Both the position numbers and the translations under genes were made by a program. Positions 1-11,435 of a stretch of 64,000 bases of DNA are shown here, one piece after another (position 1 is the stretch's first letter; each line of letters begins with the position of its first letter). The stretch comes from Bemisia tabaci (lineage: Eukaryota; Arthropoda; Insecta; Hemiptera; Aleyrodidae), in contig NC_092793.1 of NCBI RefSeq assembly GCF_918797505.1, positions 76,257,912 to 76,321,911 of the forward strand. The letters run 5' to 3'. The notes under the pieces were generated by a model. That model was not told where the DNA came from. It worked only from the letters and a program-made list of their open reading frames with translations, and searched no databases.

Positions 1-540
1 CGCGGCTTTGGATTTTCGATAGGAGAAAAGGTGCGAGTAGATGAATTTAAAACTACTCCAAACTCACATTTCCCTACAATATGACTTCGGCATTTCTGTT
101 CTACTGGGTCCGATTTATAATCCTTAGGCGAATCCAGGAGGCGGGGGCGGTTAAGGGTGCCCGGTTTTTCAGTTGGCTCGAAAAAAGGAAGAGGAATTAA
201 AGGGAAGAAAGAACTATGAAATGAACGGAGGAGAGAAGAAGGAAGGCCGCTTATATTTGACAAGTATTCATGACGAAATTTACTCAACTGCATATTAGTT
301 AAGATGCTTCAAAATTTCGAAAAAAATTTGGATGAAGCTCCCCGGACCCCCCCCCCCCCCAACACCCCTCCGCCCCTTTCGGTCGAAGCGTTTGGATCCG
401 CCTATTTCATATTCCCAGCAAACTTGCAATACTTGACCTCCGATTACACTTGTGTATGGAGTTGTTCACAATTGATTTGCCAAATCCTGCGATTCGAATC
501 CTTGTATTTTCGAGTTTCTCTCTCCAAGGAGTGGCGCACA

Positions 541-764
541 GTGGATCGAGTCAATCTTGAGGTCGGACATGAAATCCTTTACTAAAACTGCAAATTATGA
601 TGTTTATTCCGTCACATTTTATATTCTTAGGCATGCCCTTAAAAGAAAATTTCACGAGGAAACCAATGGAGCCACTTTTAGAACCTCAAATCTTCATATA
701 AACGGAGTTATGAGCTTTTAAAGTTTCCAAATTTTGTCCGACCTCTCCCATCGACTCGATCCAC
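541..764. repeat. Imperfect inverted repeat
   Basis: The 541-568 segment (starting gtggatcgagtc) reappears as its reverse complement at 736-764 with a few mismatches. The surrounding bases are partly alike too. This is probably a relic of a mobile element, perhaps the body of the SINE-like unit whose tRNA-like head lies at 910-1010 on the minus strand. Confidence 0.5.
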
Positions 765-1010
765 CGTGTGTTGTTGGAGGGGGACCCTTGGAGGGGAGCA
801 TCAAGTGAATAACCGTCCATCCTTTGAATAGAGAAAGGGACACCTCCCCGAACCACCTCGAACCTACCTGTTGCAATCGACCTTCCTAGCAGCAGCCCTA
901 GGATCACATCTCCTGATCCGTCAGTCGTGTTGAGGATTCGAACCCAACCAGTCGGCGCATCGAGAGAGTCTAACCTGACGCGGATATACTCGCGATCGCT
1001 AATTTAAAAC
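680..1010 (-). mobile_element. Putative tRNA-derived SINE (minus strand)
   Basis: The minus strand reads a perfect RNA polymerase III B-box, GGTTCGAATCC, at 944-934. It sits within a tRNA-like but unfoldable context, followed by a non-tRNA body. There is no cloverleaf acceptor stem, so it is not a functional tRNA. The A-box and the 3' end are not clear, and the boundaries are approximate. Confidence 0.35.
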
Positions 1011-1280
1011 TTTTGTCATTTTCGCAGTGATCGTATTGGGAACTTTCATTTTCACGTGAACAGATATCGATTGCTTTAAACTGCAGTTTTATTTATACCT
1101 GCGCTCATCAACATTTGTACCTGGCGCTTTTGAGTTTTTACGCTTACAATAAAGAACTGCGAGCGTATAGTCAATGTGTTCGATTAATTATTCAATTTAA
1201 TTGTTTTTTTAATTACTGTCGAGTGAATTGCGATCTGATCAGTGTTTTCGAGATATAAAGTGAAGGATTAAAGCTTGATT

Positions 1281-2715
1281 ATGGAAGTTTCGTCCACGAT
1301 TCCCAACGCCAAATTGACTTGTTTCCCGGAAACCCGAAAGGTAACCATCACCATCTTTCTATCCATTCGTTCAAATTGACAGGTTGCACCAGGAACTAAC
1401 CGAGTCGCATTATGGATAAAAATTTATTTTGGTGCAGATCTGAATTTAATTCGTCGTAGACTTTCTCCTGTCGAAAATTTAAAGGCGAGAATTAATATAC
1501 TCGACTCGAAAACATTCGTTAACCTCTGTCCATAACATTGAGTCTTAAGAGGTAAAGAAACTTCAAAAGTCTTTTTCTTCTGTTAAACTCGGTTCAAGTA
1601 TAAATCAAAGTCAGAGAAAGTCTCACATTGAGAGAAGTTAATAAAAAAAATGATCTTACTCGGAAATATTTTCCTACTTTTGCCCATAAAACCAAATTTT
1701 TAAACTTTTACCCTGCGTTTAATTTTCAAGTTTGAGGATAAAATGAAGAAAACGGTCAATCCTCAAGTTTGCTGATAAGATACATTCGACGATAGTAACG
1801 TTCCAGATGAAGTTAATTAGATAAATGTTTTTAAATGAGGCAAATTCGTTAATAAAACTTAGACTGATAGGTGCATGTGTTTTGTGTTGTGTTGAATTCT
1901 GACTCGTCGCGAGCGCGCAATCATATTACAGTCTTTTTTTTATTTGCTCAGTTAGGGCGCGAAGCGGTCAGGATCGTACTCTCTAGTTTACAAGAATGGT
2001 AATGTTTGTGAGCAACGTCCAACAATAGGCATGAGTATAATAACAGTTCCTTACTTCCTCGAAAGTAAACAGTTAGGTCAAGTTACCAGCACTTCGATAC
2101 ATTTCAGTTTCTTTGTCTTCAGGAAATCGACGGTGTAAGTCGGCAATCACGTATCTCGTTTGCGGCGTTTGAAAATCTCCGCTCCCATTGTATTTTTTTT
2201 AAATGAGAGCAAACCTACATCGATCCTTGAAGTTTTCGCTGAATTTTCTTCGCACAGAGAAGAAAAATAACGGCAATTTTCAAGAATTGCCATTTGGTAG
2301 TTATCCATTTAAAAGATAAAGCATGACAGGAAGTTATCGAACGTCGCAAGTTGAGGTAGGAGGTTGTGGACTTACGCAGTCGAAATGCTTCATTTTCATT
2401 ACAGTGACGTTTTCCACTCAAATGTTTACGTAAAAGATACTGTGACTACACCAATGTATCACGTATGCATGTATCTACACAAAGAATTTCGGGGCACGAG
2501 GGCCATGGGCAATTTTTTTCTATTTTGCTCATAATTTTTCAAGTAGGCATAAATTATGTGTACATCTTGCGTGCTGCAGTAGTTTTATGTTCTATAGAAT
2601 GTGCTTTGTTCCGTCTAAATTGCGTGACATAGGCAGTAGAGAATGTTCATGCTTGTTTTACTAATATATCGCATTACTATGATTTTTTAAGTAGATAAAC
2701 AGTAATAATTTCATC

Positions 2716-2763
<48 letters not shown>

Positions 2764-5700
2764 TGTAGAAATATTAAGTGAATCCGTGCAATCGTATTCG
2801 CAACAATTCCGAATGAAAATCTCCCCATCCTTCTCTGAAGACCATAAAAATAGACGTTGATGGTTTCTAACTGTATTCCGATCATCCTGATATCTCTGAA
2901 TCACTTTTCGTGTCGCAGAAAGTCGACTGAAAAAAAAATCTCGATGTATTTACTAAGAAAAGAGTAAAATTACCAAGAATTCAGGGTTCTATTTGATCCC
3001 AGTTTTTTCTTGGTAAAATTACCATTTACGGAATTGGTAATTTTACCGCGAAATCTTGGTAAAATTATTGACTTTCTCGATAATTTTACTGGACCTTGGT
3101 AAAAAACGCCATTATTTTTTATCGACTGTGGTAGAATTACCGAGATAAAATGGCAAAGTTACCCGGAATTGATTACCAATAAAAGTGGTATTCTTACCTA
3201 AAAAAAAAACAGTAAAAATACTGGGTTTTAGGTAAGCTTACCAGTCTGTCTTGGTAAAATTACCAATAATTGGTAAAAAAAGTGAGATGGTAAATGTACC
3301 AACGGACCTGGGTAAAAACGCCGAGAATTTTTTTTCAGTGTATACGTATACATTTTCTGATATATTTGTATGTTTTCTGTTCAGATCCGGAAGCCATTGA
3401 TGGAGAAAAAGAGGAGAGCTCGGATTAATGAAAGTTTAGACGAACTAAAAAGGCTAATATTGGAGAGGAAATCTGAGGTAAGTTAAATTGCTCAAAATTT
3501 CATTCACACAGTATTGTTTAATTATAGTAAAACTGGAGTCCACCGGTGATTTAGCGGTGGGTAGAATTTCAAAAACGTAAAATTAATGCAATAATTTGCA
3601 AGCAAAAATGCAGCAATGTAAAATTATACCGTTCGTCAAGCAGCAATCATGGGTCCCATTATTGGATTAATACACAAAATTATTAGCTTTCATTTCATAA
3701 AATCAGGCCGTTTTTGTTATTCCCCCGTTAAACAGTCCTATTCAACATTGATCTCCACACAAACTCGCACTAGAAAGTCCTCTAAAACTGCTGGGTAGAG
3801 GGTCGTATTTACGAGTGGCTTATTTTTCGTGAACTGCATGGATTTTCAATTTAACAGTCCTTGAAGAATTTTGTGAGAAACATTATGAGACTACAAATTA
3901 TTCTTTAAGATCACTCTTCAAGCTGAATAAATGGTTTTTCAGTTAAGTTCCTAGAAAAAGAGTCAACCTCCTCTGTAGGAATATCTAGAGTAATTTAATT
4001 TATATAATAGAGGACCCCGGTCACCTTAGCCGGAAACTTTGAAAGCACCAAAGTTCATTTCCTATAACCGAAGTTTTTTCTTCTTCGATCCTTCGAAGTT
4101 TTTTGCATCCGTATTTTGTGATGCTACCAGGGGAATTATAACAGACGCTCAGCCTCTAGTACTAAGTTTTTGAATTGTATCATATTTCATCCAACTGAAG
4201 AAGGCTAGGTTGTTTCCAGCCGAGACGTCTTGGTTTACAAGTTTGGTTCTAGCCTTGTTGGTTCTAGCCTTGTTAGAGTCCGTTTCAGATTATTTTTCCC
4301 CTTTTACTGTATGCTTGGGATAAGGAATGACGTACAACAAAGGTGGGAAATCAATCTGAAACTGGCTCTACTCGCGGTTGTACTTGTTTAAACTTTTAGA
4401 ATCGCGCAGACTGGCCAAACTTTCTCCCCCTCCCATTATTAATAAAGAACGCAACGGAGACTGACGAGAAATTTCTTTTAAAATGGAAATATTTTTTAAT
4501 ATGTTGCTTAGAGTGGGAGGGGGGAGCTTGACCCCCCTCGACCCCTCTCGTAAGATCGTGTGAGGAAAGTTTAAATCCCCTCCCCTCCTTAAGATCCTAA
4601 GCCTTAAACAGCATTCGACTCGAGGCCTAAAATGTATAAATGAGCAGCCTTAAACAGCATTCGACTCGAGGCCTAAAATTTATAAATGAGCAACATTGCA
4701 GTGCTGATAGTTCCTTATTGCAAATTGCAGTTAAATTGTACTGTGCCCAACATTTTGCACAACTTCACCCAATGGAGAATTCGCAAGTGTCTGAAATTTT
4801 TTAAATTCCATGTTTAAAATGAAACTGCTAAAAAAAACTGGGCACGAGGATATCCTTGGTTTCTAAATTGAACAATTATTGGAAGAAAAATGACAGAATA
4901 ACCTTATCTGCCAAAATACATGTGTATATTTACGTGGAAAATGCCTCTAGATGACGCCACAAGGCAGCACATTCTCTCACTTTTAAATCTATTCTTCTCC
5001 AATTTCCCATTTCAGGAAAAAATTGTGAAAAATACTGCGAACTCAGCTTATTAAGCACTTTCACTCTGAGAAAAAAAACTTCGTGAGTGGGGCCCGAAGT
5101 TGAGGTCATATGGATCTCTGAAGTTTTCGGATCACATATCTAAAAACTTGAGGTCGAGCTGCCGAAGTTGGGGTCAGACATCTGAAGTACGTCGATATAC
5201 AACCGAAGGGTTCGGGTCACTCATCTGAAGCACTCCGGTACATACCGAAGTGCCTCGATGTCTGACCGGAACTCCGGCAGCTCGACCTCAAGTTTTCGGA
5301 TGCGTCATCGGAGAACTTCAGAGATCCATATGACCTCAACTTCGGGTCCCATGCACGAAGTTTTTTTTCTCCGTGGCACATGCAGCAATAAAATTGTTTA
5401 GTGCAAATTATCCATTCCGTAGAATTGTTTTCTTATTTTTCACTGACCCCTCCTTCATTCTGATCTCCAGGACAGCCAGAACACGAAGCCGAACAAACTG
5501 GAGAAGGCGGACATCCTGGAGATGACAGTGCGCCACGTGCAAAGACTCCACGACGAACTGGAAGAGCTCCGGAGGTCGATCTCGACGTCGCCGAAGCAAC
5601 CGACGCCCGAGGAGATGGAGAACGCCCGCAACGCGATGATCGAGAACCGAAGGGGCGCCCTAACGGCGAAGGTGGCGCCCGTCAGCCGCCACCACTACGA

Positions 5701-6028
5701 GGCCGGCTACAACGAGTGCGTCCGACAGGTCATCGCCGCCAGAACCAGGAGCGACCTCGACGAGGGCGTCCTCCACGATCTGTCCAACGACCTCAACAGT
5801 CTCCGGGAGAAAATCCAGTCGCACGATTTCCGGGATGCGTCGGCCAAGTGCTTCAGCTCCAACGGTGTCCGTCCCAGTGTCGCGAGAAGTGGCAACATAG
5901 TTTTCATCATCCCTGCCACGGATATCGACAGTAAGATCCAAGGACGGTGTCATGGGGATGTCCGCAGGGCGGATGACACGCGCATTCAAGCCAAACAAAC
6001 CAAGATCAACATGTGGAGGCCTTGGTGA
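1281..6028 (+). CDS. HES / Enhancer-of-split family bHLH-Orange transcriptional repressor
   Basis: Three coding exons join in frame (all phase 0): 1281-1340, 3385-3477 and 5471-6028, giving 236 aa. Each boundary has GT/AG (gtaacc after exon 1, gtaagt after exon 2). Exons 1-2 give the basic region with the HES-type proline (RKPLMEKKRRARINESL, about residues 22-38) and helix 1. Exon 3 opens in the loop and gives helix 2 (NKLEKADILEMTVRH, about 59-73). An Orange-like segment follows (HHYEAGYNECVRQVI onward, about 110-155), and the protein ends in WRPW (6014-6025), the Groucho corepressor-binding motif. Family members bind N/E-box DNA in the nucleus and repress genes, often downstream of Notch. 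The protein is short for Hairy/Deadpan (over 330 aa) but normal for E(spl)/HES6-like members. Exon 3 is much more GC-rich than the flanks. The exact orthologue is uncertain. Confidence 0.93.
2126..2382. mobile_element. MITE family 'ATCGACGG', degenerate copy in HES intron 1
   Basis: It starts atcgacggtgtaagtcggc and continues with the body shared with the copies at 11462-11721, 46020-46275 and 60419-61508 (gtttgcgg..tctgaaaatctccgc, then ..gaattttcttcgcacagag). The full copies have terminal inverted repeats of about 40 bp. The right end here has decayed. Confidence 0.7.
2719..2762. repeat. Poly-T tract (about 44 bp)
   Basis: An uninterrupted T run in HES intron 1. It may be the poly(A) tail of a minus-strand retroposed copy, but I recognise no element body next to it. 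The lysine-rich minus-strand open frames over it are artefacts. Confidence 0.8.
2926..3340. mobile_element. 415-bp MITE family 'CACTGAAAA', copy in HES intron 1
   Basis: The ends are inverted: actgaaaaaaaaatctcg at the left and cgagaattttttttcagtg at the right. The interior is rich in the self-complementary word ggtaaaattacc or its halves. Two further copies lie in tandem at 60638-61468, where one complete copy is also 415 bp. No transposase is encoded. Confidence 0.8.
4195..4238 (+). repeat. Fragment with GAAGAAGGCT...CCGAGACG motif
   Basis: The segment ctgaagaaggctaggttg..ccgagacgtcttggttta is closely matched at 53648-53690 (gaagaaggctgtggtg..ccgaaacggcttggtttt). It is a shared dispersed repeat tail of unknown family. 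Confidence 0.5.
4601..4692. repeat. 46-bp tandem duplication
   Basis: Two adjacent copies of a 46-bp unit (start gccttaaacagcattcgact) differ at one or two positions. They lie in HES intron 2. Confidence 0.9.
5062..5379. mobile_element. Foldback MITE (~315 bp palindrome) in HES intron 2
   Basis: Nearly the whole segment is one imperfect hairpin. The left end gagaaaaaaaacttcgtg pairs with the right end cgaagttttttttctc, and gttgaggtcatatggatctc pairs with gagatccatatgacctcaac. The arms are about 145 bp around a short centre near 5220. It ends 91 bp before exon 3, so its hairpin would lie close to the 3' splice site in the pre-mRNA. Confidence 0.85.
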
Positions 6029-7815
6029 AGTTCGATGTTTTATTTGTGCGATAGCACTGAGTTATATCGAATTCCTAAATTGGACTGCGTTTAGCGGAAA
6101 GGAACCGAGCCGCATCAGCTATTTTCAAATTTCACTGGGCAATTTAATTTTTTGCGAGAGAACGTTTGTGCCGATTCCTTTGGAGATTTTAAGGAATATG
6201 CTTCGCATCAAGCAGAAAATTCACTGAAATTTGCGACGGCAAAAAGTTGCACATCCGTTTTCATGCAAAAAATTAAACTGTCCAGTTAAAGTCAATAGCT
6301 GATAGGGCTTGGTTCATTTCTGCTTAACGCGGTCCAATTTTAACCAAAATGGTTAAAATTCACATCTTTATTACATTAGGACCTTATTCATAGTCTTTCC
6401 TTGAACAGCTCCTTTCCTTAAGAAGATCCCATTCGGTTCACTTTGTGATTAAGGGACCATTTACAATAGAATCATTAGAGGGGTCATTTTTACCTGCCTC
6501 GAGTAAAATTCAACAGAATGACTTTGGAATTCAACCCTTGCAAGGAATTAAAATTATTTGACTTTGACTCCACAAAATAAAATGACCAATTCTACTACCT
6601 AATTTTATAAGCTACCATTACATTCCCAAACTTTTCTACTTTTTTTCTTTTGGATGATACTTTTTTTGTGTCTGCCTAGTTACAAATCATAGTGATCCTT
6701 CGCATCGATCAATTTCAAATGTATTGTGTTGAATTTTACACCAGAGTCGAAAAAATAGTTCTTTTTTGATACCGAGTTGAAAACCTCTTTAATCATATAA
6801 TGTAAACCATGCAAGACCTTCAATAGAAAAGAGGTGTTTGGCGAACAACTATAATTACAGCCCTTCATAATTGATCATCACATTGATAAAAATCAGAGTT
6901 AGAAGCTGACAGTTGCATTGCGGCGGTATGCTAATGCGCGGAGGACATTTTATGTCGCAAAAATGTAGGGATGTGCTTATCACGCCAAGTTAAATTTCAG
7001 TTTTGGCTGCGCACACTCACTTATAATTACGTAAATATATCTGATTACCCTAGCCAAAAATGTCTTATTACTATAGGATGCGTTGAGCAACTAAAATTTC
7101 AATTCTTGTGGTAAATTGCTTCCTTTGAGCGACGATAATTTTCATCAGCGTAACAAAAAGCTGACAAGAAATTTGTTTTCTTTACTGTGATGAATCCGTT
7201 TTTTTTCTCAGTATGCACTGAGCAAGCCAGATTTGAAGAAAAAAAAAGTGCAATTGTGGTTGGATCATCAGTAGTGTCACATTCTCAGTTTTGAGCGACG
7301 AAAATTTAAAATTACATTGGCTGTGAAAATTCAATTTGTGTGTAGGAATAAATTATTGTGCCTATCATTTTGATGTTACTATGTATATAAACAAGAGTTT
7401 ATGTACAAATTCCATTCGTGCAGATGCATTATTGAACAAGTGATATATTTTATTGTAATTAGTGTTTATGTAATTTATTGTTTTATTTATTGATTATAAG
7501 TTGAAAGTTTAAAAGTCGACACTTTTTTCTTTCCCTCCCACTTTTTTTTACTTGATCATTTTCAATACCTCAACCTCGAGGCTTTTGCATGAAGCATTGA
7601 TTTCATATTAATATAATTTCCGCCAGACAAATTTTACTCATCTTGAATCAGTTAAGTCTTTTAAGCGATCAGCAATTTTGCTATATTTTGATCCCTCTCT
7701 GTTTTCGTGGTTCCCATCTTTAGTTGCTAGAAATCGTCATTTTTGATCGTATTATCACTAACATCATTGATGAAACATAAATTATTTATTTACATAATTT
7801 TTTTTTCTACTTCTG
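6029..7815 (+). other. HES 3' UTR and AT-rich spacer
   Basis: No gene is seen. A candidate poly(A) signal AATAAA at 6576-6581 would give a 3' UTR of about 0.55 kb. A second AATAAA lies near 7348. The rest is unremarkable AT-rich DNA. Confidence 0.4.
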
Positions 7816-7945
7816 AATTGGACGTATTTCTGTCAAACGGAACTATGTGCATTAAGACATGAACCCTGAGGCCCATACGAATATATGCATAACAGGGCTC
7901 ACGTCATAATGCACATAGTTCCGTTTGACAGAAATACGTCCAATT
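7816..7945. mobile_element. 130-bp palindromic MITE, family 'AATTGGACGTATTT'
   Basis: The arms of about 39 bp are almost perfectly complementary (aattggacgtatttctgtca against tgacagaaatacgtccaatt) around a ~50-bp centre. It has no coding capacity. It shares its terminal repeat with the element at 9398-9625. Confidence 0.88.
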
Positions 7946-8392
7946 TATCTTCAAGAGCGAAGTAAAAATGTACTGAATCAAAAAAATATTCCCTTCAAAT
8001 TCAGTTCTAGCAATATCTGATGCCATCGCCCGGAAATCAGAGAGGCAGTTTTTCTTCTCATTTTTTCCTCTTTTGCATTAGCGCCAAATTGATGCTTATT
8101 AGGGGTGGTTGCAAAATCAAATATTCGAACCGCTGAGTTAATAAAGAAAAAATAAAAGTCAAATAAAACACACGTTGAGAATGTAGAAACTCAAATTTTA
8201 ATAATGCTTGGTCTCCGAATTAACATTAAAATTAAACATCTATAGTATTTTAATCCGCCTTCCTCCCGAATGGAACCAAACAAATGTTTATTACAAACTA
8301 TGAGTGACGTAAAGAATTGAGTGTTCCGTAAATACTAAGTTGCAGCAGCGTCGAAGTTCAGCAAGAATAAGTCGATCATATTTTGAAGAAAC

Positions 8393-8537
8393 AATTGGAC
8401 TGCATTTTGCAATTTGGACCTATAAATTCCGGCCCGGTTTAAAAACAACGTATGTGCCATTAGTTTCCTTATGCACATAAGTGTTTTTTCGGATGAGCCA
8501 GAATTTATAGGTCCAAATTGCAAAATGCAGTCCAATT
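8393..8537. mobile_element. 145-bp palindromic MITE, family 'TTGGACTGCATTTTGC'
   Basis: The ends aattggactgcattttgcaa and ttgcaaaatgcagtccaatt are perfectly inverted. The complementarity runs inward through ggacctataaattc. A diverged sister copy follows after 35 bp. Confidence 0.88.
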
Positions 8538-8572
8538 GGTTTCACCCTTCGAGTGATGCATCAAACAGCATA

Positions 8573-8701
8573 ACTGGACTACATTTTGCAATTTGGAACT
8601 ATAAATTCTGGCCCGGTTTAAAAACAACGTATGTGCCATTAGTTTCCCATGCACAAAAGTATTTTTCCAGAGGAGCCAGAATTGCAAAATGCAGTCCAAC
8701 T
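8573..8701. mobile_element. Second palindromic MITE of the same family
   Basis: It has the same order as 8393-8537: left end ctggactacattttgcaatt, a shared centre with ggcccggtttaaaaacaacg, and right end attgcaaaatgcagtccaac. The right arm has lost the inner 13 or so bases, so the hairpin is asymmetric. Confidence 0.82.
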
Positions 8702-9010
8702 CTTATGAGAGAAAACTGGGTCCAGGACGGTTGAGCTTTTTCTCTCTTAGAGATCCCGATCTTGAGATAATAAGATCCCAGTCTTTGACTGACTTTATGA
8801 GCGCATGTTGGAAAAGATTACCAACACTCTCAATTTCATGTCATAATTTGCACTTTAAAGAATGTACATACGTCGATTTAATGATGGGGTGCTACAAGAA
8901 GAAAAATTTCCAAAACAATATGCCCTGAGCCATTGCCCCGTTCGAGAAGTAAAAGTGAAGTAAAAGTTCGATTGTTCGAAAAGTAAATCTTACATCTGTG
9001 CTCTGCGACC

Positions 9011-9130
9011 TGCGGGCCGATTATTGAAAGTTTAAAGTAGCGCGATAAAGCCATCAAAATGCGATATGTTGCTTGTAAAGATAAGGCTTTGTCTTGTCGT
9101 ATCGACATAGATTCAATAATCGGGCCGCTG
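9011..9130. mobile_element. ~120-bp MITE with CGGGCCGATTATTGAA ends
   Basis: The left end cgggccgattattgaa and right end ttcaataatcgggccg are inverted repeats with one mismatch. There is no coding capacity or recognised family. Confidence 0.65.
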
Positions 9131-9397
9131 GGAGCCTTAAAAGTTAACAGCCACAATTACTTTGGTTGAAATGAAGCCGTTCAGAAGGGGCAACTTGCGG
9201 AAGGGGGGAACTTCTCACATGTCACTGTGTCATTTCCCTCTGAAAGGATGGATTGTATCAGAAAGGGGGCCAGATCGAACGGGAGGTGAAACAACCTCTT
9301 TCACTGATTTTATTTCTGATCAAAGGCAAAAAAAGCGTCATTCTTGGACGGGTAGATCACAGTCATATTCTTGTTTAAAAAATGTATTGTTTGTATC

Positions 9398-9625
9398 AAT
9401 TGGACGTATTTCTATCAAACGGACCTAAGCGCCATAGGGTGAGGAAGGTAGAGGGGGGCTTGGATTGGCGGCGGAATCGGGCGTCCGGCTCATTCCGTCC
9501 TATACTCGCAATGCTTTTCCATGGCGCTTAGGTCCGTTTGACAGAACGCGCTATCCGGGATTCTAAATTCCTCAAAAGGAACTCAAATTGGCGCTTAGTT
9601 CCGTTTGATAAACATACGTCCAATT
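9398..9625. mobile_element. 228-bp MITE sharing AATTGGACGTATTT ends
   Basis: The left end aattggacgtatttctatca and right end tgataaacatacgtccaatt match the TIRs of 7816-7945. The interior differs, being GC-rich with the word cggacctaagcgcca repeated inverted near 9535. The right arm appears duplicated (gcgcttaggtccgtttgaca and gcgcttagttccgtttgata). Confidence 0.78.
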
Positions 9626-9629
9626 TTGC

Positions 9630-10456
9630 AGCCTTGAAATGGCAAAAGGACAGGTTCCTTCGTTCGAGAAACGACGAAGCATGCGGAATATGAGAAGAAG
9701 ACTTGATTTTTAACATTGAGGCTTTTCATTTGAAGACTTGAAATATTTAACTCCTTTTTCTCGACCTCCTCTAAAGATGTGGCGTGGTTCCTCTCTGCTG
9801 AATTCAGTCTATCAATCACACTTACAAATTACACGCAAAAAACATTCTGTAGATGAACCGTATCTCAGATTTCTCACGAAATATCAAGAAACATTGTGTA
9901 TCTACAGCCTATAAGAATATCTCGTCGCACACTAGGTATCAATAATTGTGCGCCTTAAAGTAGCGGTCCAAGCTTAATCAAGTAAAATAGTAAGTAAAAA
10001 TTAATGTGTTATAAAATTATTATATAATTAATACATTATAAGTAAGAGATTTACACCTACAGATTAAGAAGCAGTCAAAGTATCCAAAGTACATTTTGAA
10101 CGGAGCAACATTCTTACACCGGTTCGTTCTCGGTAAAAATGAATGATTACCTAATGAAATTCTACGAGTACTATCACGGAAAGACTAATGGGGTTTATTC
10201 CTCCGTCAAAACTTAAAACGGATATACCTCCTCAGAATATGAAACTATAGTCTGCAATAATGGGTCAAATGTTTCAAGTTTATTTCTTCGTAAGTTAGGT
10301 TTGCCTTCAATTTCGAGTGATACTGTGCCATGCACGGGTGGTCGAATAGCTGCTTCGCGCTTTTGTACGCTAAGTATAGGTTGCGTTCATTTTTATTGAT
10401 ATTCCATAAGCGCCTTACTACCTCTGATGTGCCTACGGGTGGTCGGAAAATTATCC
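9630..10456. other. Intergenic DNA, nothing recognised
   Basis: No coding signature, and no repeat that I could match elsewhere in the window. Confidence 0.4.
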
Positions 10457-10464
10457 GTCGGTAA

Positions 10465-11435
10465 CATGGCCGGATTTACTTACTTGCCGCCCATGGGCCG
10501 CCTATATTTTGCCGCCTCCTTCTCATTCGTTTTGAAACATCAATAAAAACCATCAAGTGAACGTGCCAGCGGGGGTGGGGTGCATAAGACGCGTTTACTC
10601 GTGTTGGAAACATTTTTTGGGAAAGCCCTGTCAACACTACTAGCAAAAATTCACCAAACTTTGCGCGAACGTTAAGTTTCGTAAACCTATCTCTGCGTGG
10701 ACAAGGCCTTCCATTCATGAGAAATGAACGAAAAAATTATGAAAGAACAAACATAAATGTAGTTTAATGATTTTAACTTCCGCCGCCGCGCCGCGCAGAC
10801 CGCACCGTGTTTGGAGCAATGCGCGAAGTATTCCGACAGTTTTGTAGGCGCTATGAGTTTCACGCCGACGACCGTTGCTGAACGCACTGTGTTTGACGCA
10901 ATGCGTGAAGTATTCACGCCGTCTTGTAGGCGCTATGCGTTTCGCGCTGACCGCACTGTGTTTGGAGCAATGCGTGAAGTATTCATGCATTCTTGTAGGC
11001 GTTATCCGTTGCACGCTGAGCGCAGTGACCGCACTGTGTTTAATGCAATGCGTGAAGTATTCGTGCAGTCTTGTAGGAATGTACGCGCTAATATGTGTTA
11101 CATGCCGACCGCCGCGCCGAGGGCTTCTCCTTTTCATCTCAAGTCCTCGTCAGCATTTCTCTCCCAGTCGCGCCGTTCCTGGCCAAATTGCGTGTTTGGT
11201 CTCTCTCATAACTCGATTAATTAAAAGTGCTATGGTGCTGTCTCTTGTAACACCGAAAGACGACAAAATTAGAAATTATACTATACTCTCAGGAAATGAG
11301 AGATTTTGTTTGTAGTTTTTTTTCTAAATCCGATTTTTTTTATACCTACATTAAAAAAAATTGCAAAATTTGCCGCCTCCTAGATTTGCCGCCATGGGCC
11401 TCGGCCCATGTGGCCACTCCCTTAATCCGGCCCTA
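10465..11435. mobile_element. 971-bp non-autonomous hAT-like transposon with 8-bp TSD
   Basis: The exact 8-bp direct repeat GTCGGTAA flanks the element at 10457-10464 and 11436-11443. The termini are inverted: catggccggattta at the left, and tagggccggattaa as the reverse complement of the right end. Subterminal atgggccg and gccgcc blocks are mirrored. An 8-bp TSD with YAnGGCC-type ends fits the hAT superfamily. The interior has no transposase and instead carries a minisatellite (10797-11080). The short open frames inside follow the minisatellite period and are not genes. Confidence 0.82.
10797..11080. repeat. Minisatellite, about 4 units of 65-80 bp
   Basis: Four units share the core gcaatgcgtgaagtattc followed by cttgtaggcgctatg or close variants. 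Unit length varies because of indels between cores. It lies wholly inside the hAT-like element. Confidence 0.88.

Larger units (their letters stand above)
1..1280. other. Upstream flank of the HES-family gene, no gene seen
   Basis: No convincing coding region. It holds a 12-base C run at 349-360, a pair of inverted ~30-bp segments (541-568 against 736-764), and a tRNA-like SINE segment on the minus strand (about 680-1010). The stretch just before the ATG at 1281 should contain the HES-gene 5' UTR and promoter. A TATA-like tttata lies near 1090, but I cannot place a transcription start. Confidence 0.5.

Noticed and set aside
2661..2904. Lysine-rich open frames on the minus strand
   Set aside because: They are translations of the poly-T tract at 2719-2762.
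3872..3879. TGTGAGAA, a match to the Su(H) site consensus, in HES intron 2
   Set aside because: One match to an 8-base degenerate word is expected by chance in several kb; no cluster is present.
10715..11315. Overlapping 137-146-codon open frames on both strands
   Set aside because: They follow the minisatellite inside the hAT-like element; the repeats in the peptides are the DNA repeats.
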